Source: Hoeflea algicola (lineage in GTDB: Bacteria; Pseudomonadota; Alphaproteobacteria; Rhizobiales; Rhizobiaceae). From it: DNA of 64,000 bases. The notes beneath the pieces were generated by a model. That model saw nothing but the letters and a program-made list of their open reading frames with translations. It was not told where the DNA came from and did no database searches. Shown here piece after piece: positions 1-8,436 of this stretch (positions are counted from its first letter, which is position 1; every line of letters starts with the position of its first letter). Location of the stretch: positions 4,014,501 to 4,078,500 of the forward strand of contig NZ_JAOVZR010000001.1 of assembly GCF_026619415.1 (NCBI RefSeq), given 5' to 3'. A program made the position numbers and the translations under genes.

Positions 1-1
1 A

Positions 2-250
2 AAGCTCCAGGCCAAGATCGGGCGGGCCCGCGATCAGCTGCTGACGTTTTGCGACTATCCCGGAGAAGTCGATGTCACCAACAACACATCTGAGCGAAAG
101 CTCCGTCCATGGGTCATTCAGCGAAAGGTGACAAACGGATATCGCGCCATGTGGGCCGCCCAAGCCGAGGCGGATGTACGCACGACCATCGACACCGCCC
201 GCCTCAAAGGCGCAAACCCCTTCCAGGTCATCGCATCCGTCCTGGCATAG
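2..250 (+). pseudogene. IS66-family transposase, C-terminal fragment
   Basis: The reading frame is open from the window edge and ends in TAG at 248-250. It reads as the C-terminal end of an IS66-type DDE transposase: the segment NNTSERKLRPWVIQRKVTNG is the family's conserved region around the last acidic residue, followed by the usual short helical tail. The upstream part lies outside the window, so it may be a whole gene cut by the window edge or a remnant. The next element starts within 50 bases, which favours a remnant. Confidence 0.75.
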
Positions 251-297
251 GCCGGTAGAAGAACCGGAAATCACGAATTCGGGGGTGGGTAATTACG

Positions 298-765
298 GGC
301 TTTGTCTACGTCGCTTTCGTCATCGATGTATTTGCGCGCCGGATTGTCGGATGGCGGGCAAGCCGCACAGCCAATGCTTGGTTTGTTCTGGATGCTTTGG
401 AGCAGGCCATTCATCAACGCAGACCGGCACAGGACAAACTCGTTCACCATTCGGACCGTGGGTCGCAATATCTATCGATCAAATACACGGAACGGCTGGC
501 CGAAGCCAAAATCGCACCTTCTGTCGGCAGCGTCGGGGATTCCTATGACAATGCATTGGCCGAGACAATCAACGGCCTGTTCAAAGCGGAAGTCATTCAT
601 CGTCGTGGCCCAGGGAGGAGCTTTGAAGCCGTCGAATACGCCACCCTCGAATGGGTCGACTGGTTCAACAATCGCCGCCTACTGGAACCGATCGGAAACA
701 TCCCACCAGCAGAAGCCGAAGCAAACTTCTACGCCGCTCTGGAAAGAGAAGACATGGCAGCATAA
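298..765 (+). pseudogene. IS3-family transposase OrfB, N-terminally truncated
   Basis: The frame opens abruptly at about 298 in the middle of the integrase core (GFVYVAFVIDVFARRIVGW) and runs to TAA at 765. It keeps the HHSDRGSQY segment with the second catalytic Asp, the YDNALAETINGLFK segment with the catalytic Glu, and the normal C-terminus. OrfA, the OrfB DNA-binding part and the first catalytic Asp neighbourhood are missing, so it cannot be active. The sequence after the stop to about 800 resembles the right end of an IS3 element. Confidence 0.85.
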
Positions 766-1078
766 CTTAAACCAAATAGCCTCCAGCACACCCGGGGCGT
801 GTGTGGATGCCCCCTGTTTGGCAAGCTTTATCTTCGATTTTTCGGCGGGGTCTTCGATCGGACGTGTGTCAGGCCTCAGGTTGTGGCCTTCGATGACGCC
901 ACGGGCCGGTATGCTGTTCGGAAAGCTGGGTTCACATCGGTTCAGAGAGCTGCAAGCGCTCGAGCCCCGGGTCTGAATTTCCCTGCCTTGAACTTCGAAG
1001 TCCGTGTCGCGTACTCCTCGTCGATCGCTCACCCCGGCCTTGCGGCCATGTCGTGCCTTTTCCCTTCTCGGTTTCAGG
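766..1078. other. non-coding: IS3 right end, then IS110 non-coding end
   Basis: About 35 bases after the IS3 stop resemble the right terminus of that element. The remaining roughly 280 bases up to the IS110 transposase stop codon have no convincing gene; the ORFs here overlap one another on both strands and lack family features. Because IS110-type elements keep a long non-coding end, I read this as the non-coding end of the IS110 element lying downstream of its transposase. Confidence 0.5.
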
Positions 1079-2095
1079 TCACGCCATTCGATAATTCTCT
1101 TGCTTGGTCGACATGGCCCAGATCATTCGGGCCATCTTATTCGCCAGCGCAACGGCCGCGACCATCCTTGGCTTGCGTGCTACGAGAGCAGCGAGCCAGC
1201 GATTCGAACTGCCACCCTTTCGGACGACCCAGCGGATCACGCTCATCGCTCCGACGATTAGCAGTCGGCGGATGTCGGTCTGCCCCATCTTGCTGACCGA
1301 CCCCAGCCTGGCCTTGCCCCCCGTGGACCTCTGCCGTGGCACCAGGCCGAGCCAGGCCGCAAAGTTCCGCCCACTGTCAAAAGTGTCGAGGTCGGGCGCA
1401 AACGCCGCCACGGCGCCTGCCGTCACGGGGCCGATCCCGGGGATGGTGCAAAGCCGCCGCAACTCACAATCTGTCTTCGATGTATCTTCCAACTCGTTTG
1501 CCAGCCGTTCGATCACGTCGGTCAGCCGCGCGATCTGCTCGAGATAAACCGCCCCCATCTCACGAACCGGGTCAGGCAGGTCGCTGCTCTCGTCCGCCAA
1601 CGCATTCTCGAGTAGTTTCAGGCTCGCCGGTCCCTTCGGCGCCACCAGCCCGAATTCGGCCAGATGTCCGCGGAGCGCGTTGATGAGCTGCGTGCGCTGC
1701 CGGACCAAGCATTGATGGGTGCGGAACGCCACAGCACGGCCTTGGGTTTCGGCACTCTTCACTGCCACGAAACGCATGGTCGGGCGCATGGCCGCCTCTG
1801 CGATAGCCTCCGCGTCCGCGCGGTCATTCTTCTGGCGCTTGACGAACGGTTTCACATACGCCGCCGGCACCAGACGCACTTCATGACCGTGAGACTGCGC
1901 CATCCGGCCCCAGTGATGCGACGTGGCGCATGCCTCCATCGCGACTACACAGGCCGGCTGCTCGCCCAGAAGCGTCGCCAACCGGTTCCGAGACAGTGCC
2001 CGATTATACAGTACCCTCCCATCAGATCCGACCGCACAAGCCTGAAAGCTGCCTTTTGCTAAGTCGATTGCCAGAATGCTGATCTTCGATGTCAT
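1079..2095 (-). CDS. IS110-family transposase
   Basis: A full-length 338-residue IS110-type recombinase. The N-terminal RuvC-like DEDD domain shows ILAIDLAKGSFQ (first Asp), VAMEACATSHHW (Glu) and KNDRADAEAIAEAA (the paired Asp residues). The C-terminal transposase-20 domain has the helix-hairpin-helix IPGIGPVTAGAVAAF and the segment GSVSKMGQTDIRRLL that precedes the catalytic serine region. The frame is intact. The element sits between two IS3-family remnants; its 5' flank is only about 80 bases before IS3-type coding sequence starts, while its 3' flank is about 280 bases of non-coding DNA. Related enzymes are guided by a structured RNA made from the element's non-coding end. Confidence 0.93.
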   Translation of the reverse strand: MTSKISILAIDLAKGSFQACAVGSDGRVLYNRALSRNRLATLLGEQPACVVAMEACATSHHWGRMAQSHGHEVRLVPAAYVKPFVKRQKNDRADAEAIAEAAMRPTMRFVAVKSAETQGRAVAFRTHQCLVRQRTQLINALRGHLAEFGLVAPKGPASLKLLENALADESSDLPDPVREMGAVYLEQIARLTDVIERLANELEDTSKTDCELRRLCTIPGIGPVTAGAVAAFAPDLDTFDSGRNFAAWLGLVPRQRSTGGKARLGSVSKMGQTDIRRLLIVGAMSVIRWVVRKGGSSNRWLAALVARKPRMVAAVALANKMARMIWAMSTKQENYRMA

Positions 2096-2113
2096 TGATG
2101 CGCCCTCCGCTCG

Positions 2114-2911
2114 GTGAATATAGAACCGTCTTGGTATACCCGATGCCGCTGGGTGGGGGCATCCACCGCATCAGTTCAACGGCTGACCGATGATATCATC
2201 GAACTGGCCGACAAGTACGGGCGCTATGGGTATCGCATGGTCACCGGTCTGCTGAACAACGCGGGCTGGCAGGTAAACCATAAGCGGGTTGAGCGCATCT
2301 GGCGGCGTGAAGGGCTGAAAGTGCCACAAAAGCAGAAGAAAAAGGGACGGCTTTGGCTGAACGACGGATCATGTGTGCGTCTCAGACCGGAACGGCCAAA
2401 CCACGTCTGGTCCTACGACTTGGTCCAGGATCGAACCGCTGACGGCCGCGTCTATCGGACGCTGAATATCATCGACGAATACACCAGGGAGGCACTCATG
2501 ATCCGCGTGGACCGCAAGCTCAACTCAACGGACGTGCTGGATGCTCTGACAGACCTATTCATCCTGCGCGGCCCGCCGGAATACATTCGGTCGGACAATG
2601 GGCCGGAATTTATCGCCCAGAAAGTGCGGGATTGGATTGCAGCTGTTGGAGCCAAGACGGCCTACATAGAGCCAGGCTCACCATGGGAGAACGGATACTG
2701 CGAAAGCTTCAACGCCCGGGTCCGCGACGAGCTGCTGAACGGCGAAATCTTCTACAGCCTAAGGGAGGCGCAAATCCTGATCGAGCAATGGCGTATCCAC
2801 TACAACACCGTCAGGCCGCATAGCGCTCTGGGCTACCGCCCGCCCGCGCCGGAAAGCATTGTCCCGATGGACCAGACGCCTGACGTGCTCCCAATAAATT
2901 GGACCATTTGA
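2114..2911 (+). pseudogene. IS3-family (IS407-like) transposase OrfB, disrupted at both ends
   Basis: From about 2178 the protein is a good IS3/IS407-type OrfB: helix region GRYGYRMVTGLLNNAGW, NHVWSYDLVQDRTADG with the first catalytic Asp, IRSDNGPEFIA with the second, and NGYCESFNARVRDELLN with the Glu. Residues before about 22 do not fit the family, so the N-terminus is lost, apparently to the adjoining IS110 element. The last residues (LPINWTI) are read from the left end of another inserted IS3 element. The displaced 3' tail, ending TAA, is at 4111-4127, and a matching right terminus (ACCGGACCACCTGATGGGGGCA) lies at 4135-4156. Confidence 0.85.
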
Positions 2912-2960
2912 AGCTGGAATTTTCCAATTATGATCCCTGTGGGGACAGAAGGAGAGTTCC

Positions 2961-3227
2961 ATGAAGGCATCTAAGTTTTCCGAAGCGCAAATAGCCTTTG
3001 TCTTGAAGCAGGCTGAAGAAGGAGCCGCTGTCGCTGACGTGTGCCGAAAGGCCGGGATTTCTGACGCTACGTTTTACAATTGGCGCAAGAAGTATACAGG
3101 CCTGATGCCGTCGGAGATGAAGCGGCTGCGACAGCTGGAAGATGAGAACAACAGGCTGAAGAAGATCGTTGCGGACCTGTCGCTCGACAAAGCCATGCTC
3201 CAGGACGTGCTGTCAAAAAAGCTTTGA
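2961..3227 (+). CDS. IS3-family transposase OrfA
   Basis: An 88-residue OrfA. It has the N-terminal helix-turn-helix (SEAQIAFVLKQAEEGAAVAD followed by the recognition helix VCRKAGISDATFYNWRKKY) and the C-terminal leucine-zipper helix (MKRLRQLEDENNRLKKIV). An A6G slippery run at 3215-3221 sits just before the stop, and orfB starts at an overlapping TTG. This is the usual arrangement for making an OrfAB fusion by programmed -1 frameshifting. The partner gene is frameshifted, so the element is probably inactive. Confidence 0.9.
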   Translation: MKASKFSEAQIAFVLKQAEEGAAVADVCRKAGISDATFYNWRKKYTGLMPSEMKRLRQLEDENNRLKKIVADLSLDKAMLQDVLSKKL

Positions 3228-4055
3228 GGCCTGCCCGCAAGCGGGAACTTGTGGACAAGGTGATAGGCGACTGGAAGGTCTCGACACGCCGAGCTTGCTC
3301 GGCGCTGCAGATTGACCGGTCCCTCTACGTTTACAAGTCGAAGCGTTGCGAGCAGGCCGAACTAAAGCTGCGCATCAAGGACATCTGCCAGACGCGGGTT
3401 CGCTATGGCTACCGGCGTGTCCATGTCCTGCTCAGGCGGGATGGATGGCCGGTCAACCCGGATCTATCGCCTTTACAAGGAGATGGGCTTGCAACTCCGC
3501 AACAAGGTGCCCAAGCGCCGTGTGAAGGCGAAGCTCAGAGAAGACCGGAAGGACGCAACCCATTCCAACCAGGTCTGGGCAATGGATTTCGTTCATGACC
3601 AGTTGGCGACTGGTCGCAAAATGCGCATTTTGACGGTTGTTGATACCTTTTCCCGCTTCTCCCCCGTGGTTGATCCACGGTTCAACTACAAGGGAGAAGA
3701 TGTGGTGCAAACCTTGGAACGCGTATGCCGAACGGTTGGCTATCCGCAATCGATCAGGGTCGACAATGGCAGCGAGTTTATCTCTCGTGACCTTGATCTG
3801 TGGGCCTACCAGAAGGGTGTCGCCCTCGACTTCTCCCGGCCTGGAAAGCCAACGGACAACAGCTTCATCGAATCTTTCAATGGCAAGTTTCGGGCGGAGT
3901 GCCTGAACACACACTGGTTCATGAGCCTTGACGACGCTCGTTCAAAATTGGAGGATTGGCGTAGAGACTATAACGAATTCCGGCCACACAGCGCGATCGG
4001 CAACAAGGTACCGATTTCGCTCATGAACGGCTCATCGGCACCCCCGCCGGCATGA
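3224..4055 (+). pseudogene. IS3-family transposase OrfB, frameshifted
   Basis: The 5' part (3224 to about 3460) reads normal OrfB sequence up to RRDGWPVNP. The frame then changes and the family sequence resumes as RIYRLYKEMGLQLRNK and continues to TGA at 4055, including VWAMDFVHDQLATG, IRVDNGSEFISRDL and NSFIESFNGKFRAECL with the DDE residues. Comparison with the usual WPVN-P-K-R-IYRLY junction suggests a short deletion, probably 5 bases, near 3458-3462. Without repair no full transposase is made. Confidence 0.85.
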
Positions 4056-4156
4056 GCCATAACCCCGGAAAATTCCAGCTCCAGCTGGACCAAAATTGGG
4101 GGGCACTTCACGCCCATGATGCACTAACAATCAAACCGGACCACCTGATGGGGGCA

Positions 4157-4430
4157 CGCCACTGGAACTATCTCAAAGCAGCTGGATATGCGTCCGATTA
4201 AACGTACGGCGCTTTAAGAGTGGACCACGACCCGGCGGCGATGGGAATCCCTTAAGTGCGGGCGCGTAAGAAATCGCAAGGTTTTGGTGGGGTTCAGCAC
4301 GAAACCTTGCGATTCCTGATACTTTGGAAACCAGAATAAAGGCGCCCCGTCAGATACTTACGGGAAAATCACAGGCGACCACCTATTTATCCTTCTGTGA
4401 CGAACACAGGAGGGCTAGGGGATCTATACC
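4157..4430. other. non-coding with a strong hairpin (4272-4314)
   Basis: No gene is visible. A perfect 13-base inverted repeat (AATCGCAAGGTTT at 4272-4284 and its complement at 4302-4314, 17-base loop) is the only clear structure. It has no T-run, so it is not an obvious terminator; it could be a solo pair of IS or MITE-like ends or a folded RNA. Confidence 0.5.
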
Positions 4431-4519
4431 GTGGAATTGTATCTGAAGGTCCGTCTGGCTTGTTCTGAAGCAATGAGCCGGCGTCAGGCTGCAAAACATT
4501 TCAACATATCGCGCGATTA
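4431..4519 (+). pseudogene. IS21-family IstA, N-terminal scrap
   Basis: From GTG at 4431 the frame reads VELYLKVRLACSEAMSRRQA then AKHFNISRD. This is the start of an IS21-type IstA transposase with its first helix-turn-helix. Homology stops at about 4519, shortly before the stop codon of the converging IclR gene. An AGGAGG-like site lies about 20 bases upstream. Only about 30 residues remain. Confidence 0.65.
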
Positions 4520-4529
4520 CCAACCTACT

Positions 4530-5315
4530 TTAACGCGAATTTCCTAAATTCAGGCGTCGCGCGAATTTGTTCGCGGCCTCGGATAGATGACCGACGATGT
4601 CGTCAACAGAATTGTTCACCAATCTATTGGAAGAGGCAGTCATCGCAACGCTATAGAACACCTCCTTTGTTCCGTTCGTAAATACCGGGCAGGCATAAGC
4701 CAGCATTCCTCGGTTTAATTCCTCATCGCAAACAGAATAACCCTTGGCACGAATTTCGGCATAATCGTTTAATATTTCAGCGATTTCAATTTTGGTGAAT
4801 TCTGTAAACTTTTCGAGCTCGTCGGAGAGTGCCTCTTCTATAAGGCTCGCTTCCTGAAAGGCGAAAATTGCCTTTGCTGACGCGGCTGCATGAGGCGCCA
4901 TTCGATGGCCTGGATAGTAATGTCCTCGGCGATCGCCGTGCACTGGCACGCGCCAATTGATAGCGTATACTTTAGCTCCGACAAGTCGGCACGCGTAAGA
5001 CGTTTCATTGAGTTTATCAACTAATTCATCCAGTATTGGAGAAACCATTCGCGACAGAGTGTTTTCAGCAAAATTCATTTGCAATAATCGACCTAGTCTC
5101 GGCCCAATTATGAACGCCTTTCTACTGCTTCCTCGCGGAACTACGAGTTCTACATCAACAAGCATATTAACCAGCCGGTAGACAGTCGGTCGAGGAAGAG
5201 AGAGCAAGTCACTGATCTCATTCAGGTATAGGCCATCGGCTGCGCTCGAAATGGCCTCGAGAATTTTGACTTGCCGTTCAAGGAGGGTGTCGCGTTTTTC
5301 GCTCGAGTTGTTCAT
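4530..5315 (-). CDS. IclR-family transcriptional regulator
   Basis: A 261-residue IclR-type regulator. Residues about 13-75 form the winged helix (ERQVKILEAISSAADGLYLN, then LSLPRPTVYRLVNMLVDV). Residues about 85-255 are the effector-binding domain, with YPGHRMAPHAAASAKAIFAF in the usual place of the ligand pocket and GYSVCDEELNRGMLAYACPV near the end. The length is normal. Base composition is visibly more AT-rich than the core genes, and it is boxed in by transposon debris with no catabolic operon beside it, so its target cannot be inferred. It may have arrived by transfer or have been cut off from its regulon. Confidence 0.9.
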   Translation of the reverse strand: MNNSSEKRDTLLERQVKILEAISSAADGLYLNEISDLLSLPRPTVYRLVNMLVDVELVVPRGSSRKAFIIGPRLGRLLQMNFAENTLSRMVSPILDELVDKLNETSYACRLVGAKVYAINWRVPVHGDRRGHYYPGHRMAPHAAASAKAIFAFQEASLIEEALSDELEKFTEFTKIEIAEILNDYAEIRAKGYSVCDEELNRGMLAYACPVFTNGTKEVFYSVAMTASSNRLVNNSVDDIVGHLSEAANKFARRLNLGNSR

Positions 5316-5770
5316 GAATTGAGAGCAAGTGACATTGAGAGGTGGACAGACCTTAGTGTGTTGCTGATCGTTTTCATCGAGTTTTTTGCACTTTGTCGCT
5401 AAATGCGGACGATGTCCGATTTTCCATTGAGAGGCAAGTGCGGGTTTCGTTTTTCATGTGCGATACCGATTGACGTGCCTCCAAGAATTTTGACCGTTTG
5501 CCGCTGGAGTTTTTTTCATGATCCAAGCGAGCACAGAAGGAGAGAGTGTCCGGTCTTCTGTGTAACTGCGCTTTGGTCCATGCTTCCTGAGAGGAGCAAG
5601 GACGATGACGCATTGTGTTGCGGTAAGGATCAGCGTTGGTTTGGTTGCTGGGCCTATGCCATCTTCATCCGTGACACTCTGCCCCCACGTTCGCCACGTA
5701 GCAAGGGTTCAGGTATATTGAACCCCAAAGGACAACTTCAGCTTTTAAAGGCACACAAGGAAAATGTTTG
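5316..5770. other. intergenic, no convincing gene
   Basis: ORFs exist on both strands (for example 5403-5771 on the plus strand) but they overlap one another, are rich in Cys, Arg and Ser, and show no domain or ribosome-binding site. The stretch contains the promoter side of the IclR gene and otherwise AT-rich sequence in which I see no structure. Confidence 0.5.
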
Positions 5771-5935
5771 ATGTTCGGTCAAAACCGTCGCCTTGCAACA
5801 GAGCATACAATAAATGCGATACGCCCCGTTATCGCTATTGTGCAACATTACCAAGGCTTACCACCGCGATTCTGGCAAGATGATTTTGTCCTTGGCTTTG
5901 TCGGGTTTCTTATCGGATTTCACGCAACTTTCTAT
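5771..5935 (+). pseudogene. conserved-looking hypothetical protein, truncated by IS481
   Basis: The frame starts at ATG 5771 (or TTG 5768) and has a protein-like composition: IRPVIAIVQHYQGLPPRFWQ followed by the hydrophobic segment DDFVLGFVGFLIGFHATF. It looks like the N-terminal half of a small membrane-associated protein. The left terminus of the IS481 element begins at 5936, and what follows in frame is IS sequence, so the gene is cut. I do not recognise a function. Confidence 0.45.
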
Positions 5936-6935
5936 TGTAGATATGCCGTTACTCGCGGGACATTTCCTTTAGCCTCCCAAATTTGGGAAGAAGGAGATGT
6001 TTATGAACAAGGATCAGCGCGAGATACAGCGCAAATTGCGGATACTTCGATATGCCGATGAAATTGGTAGCGTTGTGAAAGCATGCCGCTATTTTGGTGT
6101 TGGCCGTTCAAGTTTCTATCGTTGGCGCCAAGTTTATGCTGAACGCGGTGAGGCTGGTCTGATCAACGCACCGCCGATCCCCAAGTGGCATGCCAATAGA
6201 ACGTCCCCTGAGCGTGAAGAAAAGGTGCTTTATCTGCGCCGCAAATATCACCTCGGCCCGATGCGGATTGTTTGGTATCTTGCGCGTTACCACGACATCA
6301 AGATGTCTGACGCCACCGTTTCGCGCATCTTGCGCCGCCATGGTCTAAACCGGCTGCCGCGCGGAACAAGGATGCTCAAGGTTCACACAAAGCGGTATCA
6401 GAAACGGGTTCCTGGACACCACATCTAGATGGACGTCAAGTTCCTGACATTCATAGGACAAAAGGGCGAGAAAGTACGGCGGTTCCAATATACCGCGATT
6501 GATGATGCGACGCGTGTGCGGGCGCTCAAAGTCTATGAAAAACACACCCAGGCCAATGCGATCGACTTCGTTGATCACATCATCGAAAAATTCCCGTTCA
6601 GGATCCGGGAAATCCGCACGGACAACGGACATGAGTTTCAGGCGAAGTTCCATTGGCACGTCGAAGACCTTGGCATCCGGCATGCATATATCAAACGCGG
6701 CACACCGCAATTGAATGGCAAAGTCGAACGGTCACACATGTCGGATGGTCAGGAGTTCTATCAACTCCTAAGCTACAAAGGCGACGTCGATCTCGAAGCC
6801 AAACTGGACGAATGGGAACGCTTCTACAATTTCCACAGGCCGCACGGCGCACACAACGGAAAAACGCCTTACGAAGCCCTCAGAGAAAAGCTATAATCGG
6901 AAATCGAGATGTCCCACGGGTAACCGCACCTTACA
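5936..6935 (+). mobile_element. IS481-family insertion sequence
   Basis: Exactly 1000 bases are bounded by imperfect inverted repeats that start TGTA and share GTTAC, CG and GGGACAT blocks (5936-5967 and about 6904-6935). A 14-base perfect palindrome (TCCCAAATTTGGGA, 5975-5988) lies just upstream of the transposase start. The left flank is a hypothetical gene and the right flank a phage portal fragment. No target duplication is seen, which fits later deletion or recombination around the element. Confidence 0.75.
6003..6896 (+). pseudogene. IS481-family transposase with internal amber codon
   Basis: Two consecutive open stretches lie in the same frame, separated only by TAG at 6426-6428. The first (from ATG 6003) has the helix-turn-helix region VVKACRYFGVGRSSFYRWRQ. 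The second has the DDE core: YTAIDDATRVRALKVYEK, IRTDNGHEFQAKFHWHVEDL and PQLNGKVERSHMSDGQEF. The segment PGHHI-stop-MDVKFL normally has Gln at the stop position, so a CAG to TAG change is the simplest explanation. Either the transposase is dead or full product needs amber read-through. Confidence 0.88.
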
Positions 6936-7167
6936 GTCGGTTCGATCAAAGCGGAACCAGCGCGGGTCGCGCCATTCCAGCCGGTCTGGCCGCCATTGCC
7001 CTTCCGAGATGTCCCAGATGATGTAAGCAAACGAATAGCCCTTGCCGACGGCGTCGAGCATGTCGAACAGCTCGTCGGCCAATTCATCGCGCTTGATCCA
7101 TTCGCGCACGGCTTCAGTCTGAGCCTCGTGAAGGAGTCGTCGCAGACCGCCTCGACAGTAATTGACC
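6936..7167 (-). pseudogene. Mu-like phage portal protein (DUF935/gp29 type), internal fragment
   Basis: On the minus strand the frame reads VEAVCDDSFTEAQTEAVREW, then DELADELFDMLDAVGKGYSF and QWRPDRLEWRDPRWFRFDR. The last part is a hallmark of the Mu gp29-like portal family. Both ends are cut: the IS481 terminus at 6935 removes the C-terminal part and an IS3 left end at 7168 removes the N-terminal part. This shows that a Mu-like prophage once lay at this site. It belongs to a different family from the lambda-type portal of the element at 14188-32079. Confidence 0.75.
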
Positions 7168-7331
7168 TGAGCCCCTAAACTTCCTCCAGAATTTGGTAGA
7201 GTCCGTCACGACAAGGAGACGGACGGATGAAACGTTCACGGTTCACGGAAGAGCAGATTATCGGGATATTGAAGGAGCAGGAGGCGGATCTGCCGACTGC
7301 TGAGGTTTGCCGCAAGCACCTAGGAGTTTGA
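7168..7331 (+). pseudogene. IS3-family left end with truncated OrfA
   Basis: TGAGCCCCTAAACTTCCTCC at 7168 looks like an IS3-family left terminus. ATG at 7227 begins MKRSRFTEEQIIGILKEQEA, a typical OrfA N-terminus, which breaks off after VCRKH at about 7320 and reaches an accidental stop at 7329-7331. Everything downstream of the helix-turn-helix is lost. Confidence 0.8.
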
Positions 7332-7673
7332 ATCAGGAACGGCGCAATCTGCCCCAATTAGCTGGTATGGCCGATTCCTATCGCTGATGGTGACGAAAGC
7401 TGCTGGATGCATTCAATGAGCATTGAAGTGAAGTGCACGCCTAAAAAGATAATTTCGATTATTCCAGATAAAGCAATAACTTAGTGACAAGATGTGGCGG
7501 AGAGAGAGGGATTCGAATTGTTCCCCGCACACGGGTGAATGAACCGCAATGAGACACGCCAAGGGGCTGTGGAAACAATCTCGTCATCGACATAGATGAG
7601 GTGGATGAGAAGGTGGATCAAAACACCATCAAACAAGATTACCATAACAATATCGGTAACTTACGAAAACAAA
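7332..7673. other. intergenic scar with tRNA-Ser remnant
   Basis: There is no gene. The stretch forms the boundary between the IS-rich region and the core chromosome. Its only recognisable content is a 23-base tRNA-Ser 3' end (listed separately). Confidence 0.6.
7495..7517 (-). repeat. tRNA-Ser 3'-end remnant (attachment-site-like)
   Basis: On the minus strand the sequence is the 3' end of a tRNA-Ser gene: T-loop TTCGAAT, then CCCTCTCTCTCCGCCA including CCA. The rest of a tRNA does not follow on the 5' side. Such 3' ends are duplicated when elements integrate into tRNA genes. Its orientation would place the former element at higher coordinates, where only 156 bases separate it from tRNA-Thr, so the element is gone or the site has been rearranged. 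Confidence 0.6.
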
Positions 7674-7748
7674 TGGTGCTGCCGGAGAGATTCGAACTCT
7701 CGGCCTCTCCCTTACCAAGGGAGTGCTCTACCCCTGAGCTACGGCAGC
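7674..7748 (-). tRNA. tRNA-Thr (GGT)
   Basis: A complete cloverleaf on the minus strand, 75 bases including an encoded CCA. The acceptor stem is GCTGCCG/CGGCAGC, the anticodon arm CTCCC-TTGGTAA-GGGAG gives anticodon GGT, and the T-arm is GAGAG-TTCGAAT-CTCTC. It marks the left edge of the undisturbed core chromosome. Confidence 0.97.
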
Positions 7749-8094
7749 CCTTTGCGTCGGATCCGGAATGTTGACGCCTTGGCGCCTATTCGTCTCCGTG
7801 TCACGCTTGTGCAGTTTCCGAGTGGATGAAAACGACTGAAGCGGCCCGCTATTGCCACAGCTTGGATATGAGTGCAAGCACAAACGGGCGATTGGTGAGG
7901 CAGTTTTGAAATTGCCTGTGCGAGACTGGTTCACGGGCCTGAAAACCGGCCCCGCCGTAGCGCCATGTGGATTGGCGGGCGGGCCGGACAAGCCGCGCGC
8001 ATTCAGCGATGCGGCTGAAACGGTACTGGCCGGCTAACGGCCCATTGCGCTGTCTCTTCACCTCAAGCGGTTTTTGCGCTATCGGAGGCTGGTC
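7749..8094. other. intergenic region, promoter side of tRNA-Thr and 8095 gene
   Basis: No gene is supported; overlapping ORFs on both strands are low-complexity shadows. It should contain the tRNA-Thr promoter (minus strand) and the promoter for the 8095-8319 gene (plus strand), but I cannot place either with confidence. Confidence 0.4.
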
Positions 8095-8319
8095 ATGACC
8101 GAAACAAAATCGCCAAAACCCCAAGCCGCAAAACACGGGACCCCACAATACGGGACCGAAGCAGAACGCCAGGCTGCCAGCCGCGCCGCGCGTCGTGCCG
8201 AGCAACTGCGCGCCAATTTGCAGCGGCGCAAATCCCAGACCCGCGCCCGCCGCGATGGCGGTGCCGACGAGACCGACGGCCTGCCGGCTGCCCGTGATGA
8301 GGGTGGCAAAGTCGATTAA
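8095..8319 (+). CDS. small basic conserved hypothetical protein
   Basis: A 74-residue hydrophilic, strongly basic protein. The start at ATG 8095 has a GGAGG site 8 bases upstream. It has an Ala/Arg/Gln-rich helical middle (AERQAASRAARRAEQLRANL) and an acidic, disordered-looking tail. I recall similar small proteins upstream of murA in Rhizobiales, but no function is known to me. The charge pattern could suit nucleic-acid or ribosome binding; that is only a guess. Confidence 0.65.
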   Translation: MTETKSPKPQAAKHGTPQYGTEAERQAASRAARRAEQLRANLQRRKSQTRARRDGGADETDGLPAARDEGGKVD

Positions 8320-8436
8320 CCTGACGCTGGTCCTTCGTGTTGCCGCATTCCCGAGGATGGTCTAAACAGCGCCGCAGTAATTTCTCAGGAACCCGCCGCC
8401 AGCACAGGGGCTCGGTCCGAAACCCACGAGGACAGC

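Larger units (their letters stand above)
2900..4092 (+). mobile_element. IS3-family insertion nested in an older IS3 element
   Basis: The element is bounded by 26-base inverted repeats at 2900-2925 and 4067-4092 that agree at 22 positions (core AGCTGGAATTTTCC). Similarity continues weakly outwards, so the true ends may lie near 2886 and 4107. It carries orfA and a damaged orfB and interrupts the 3' end of the OrfB gene that starts at 2114. I could not identify a target-site duplication. Confidence 0.8.

Noticed and set aside
5403..5771. 122-residue plus-strand ORF
   Set aside because: Cys/Arg/Ser-rich, no domain, no ribosome-binding site, and an overlapping minus-strand ORF of equal quality.
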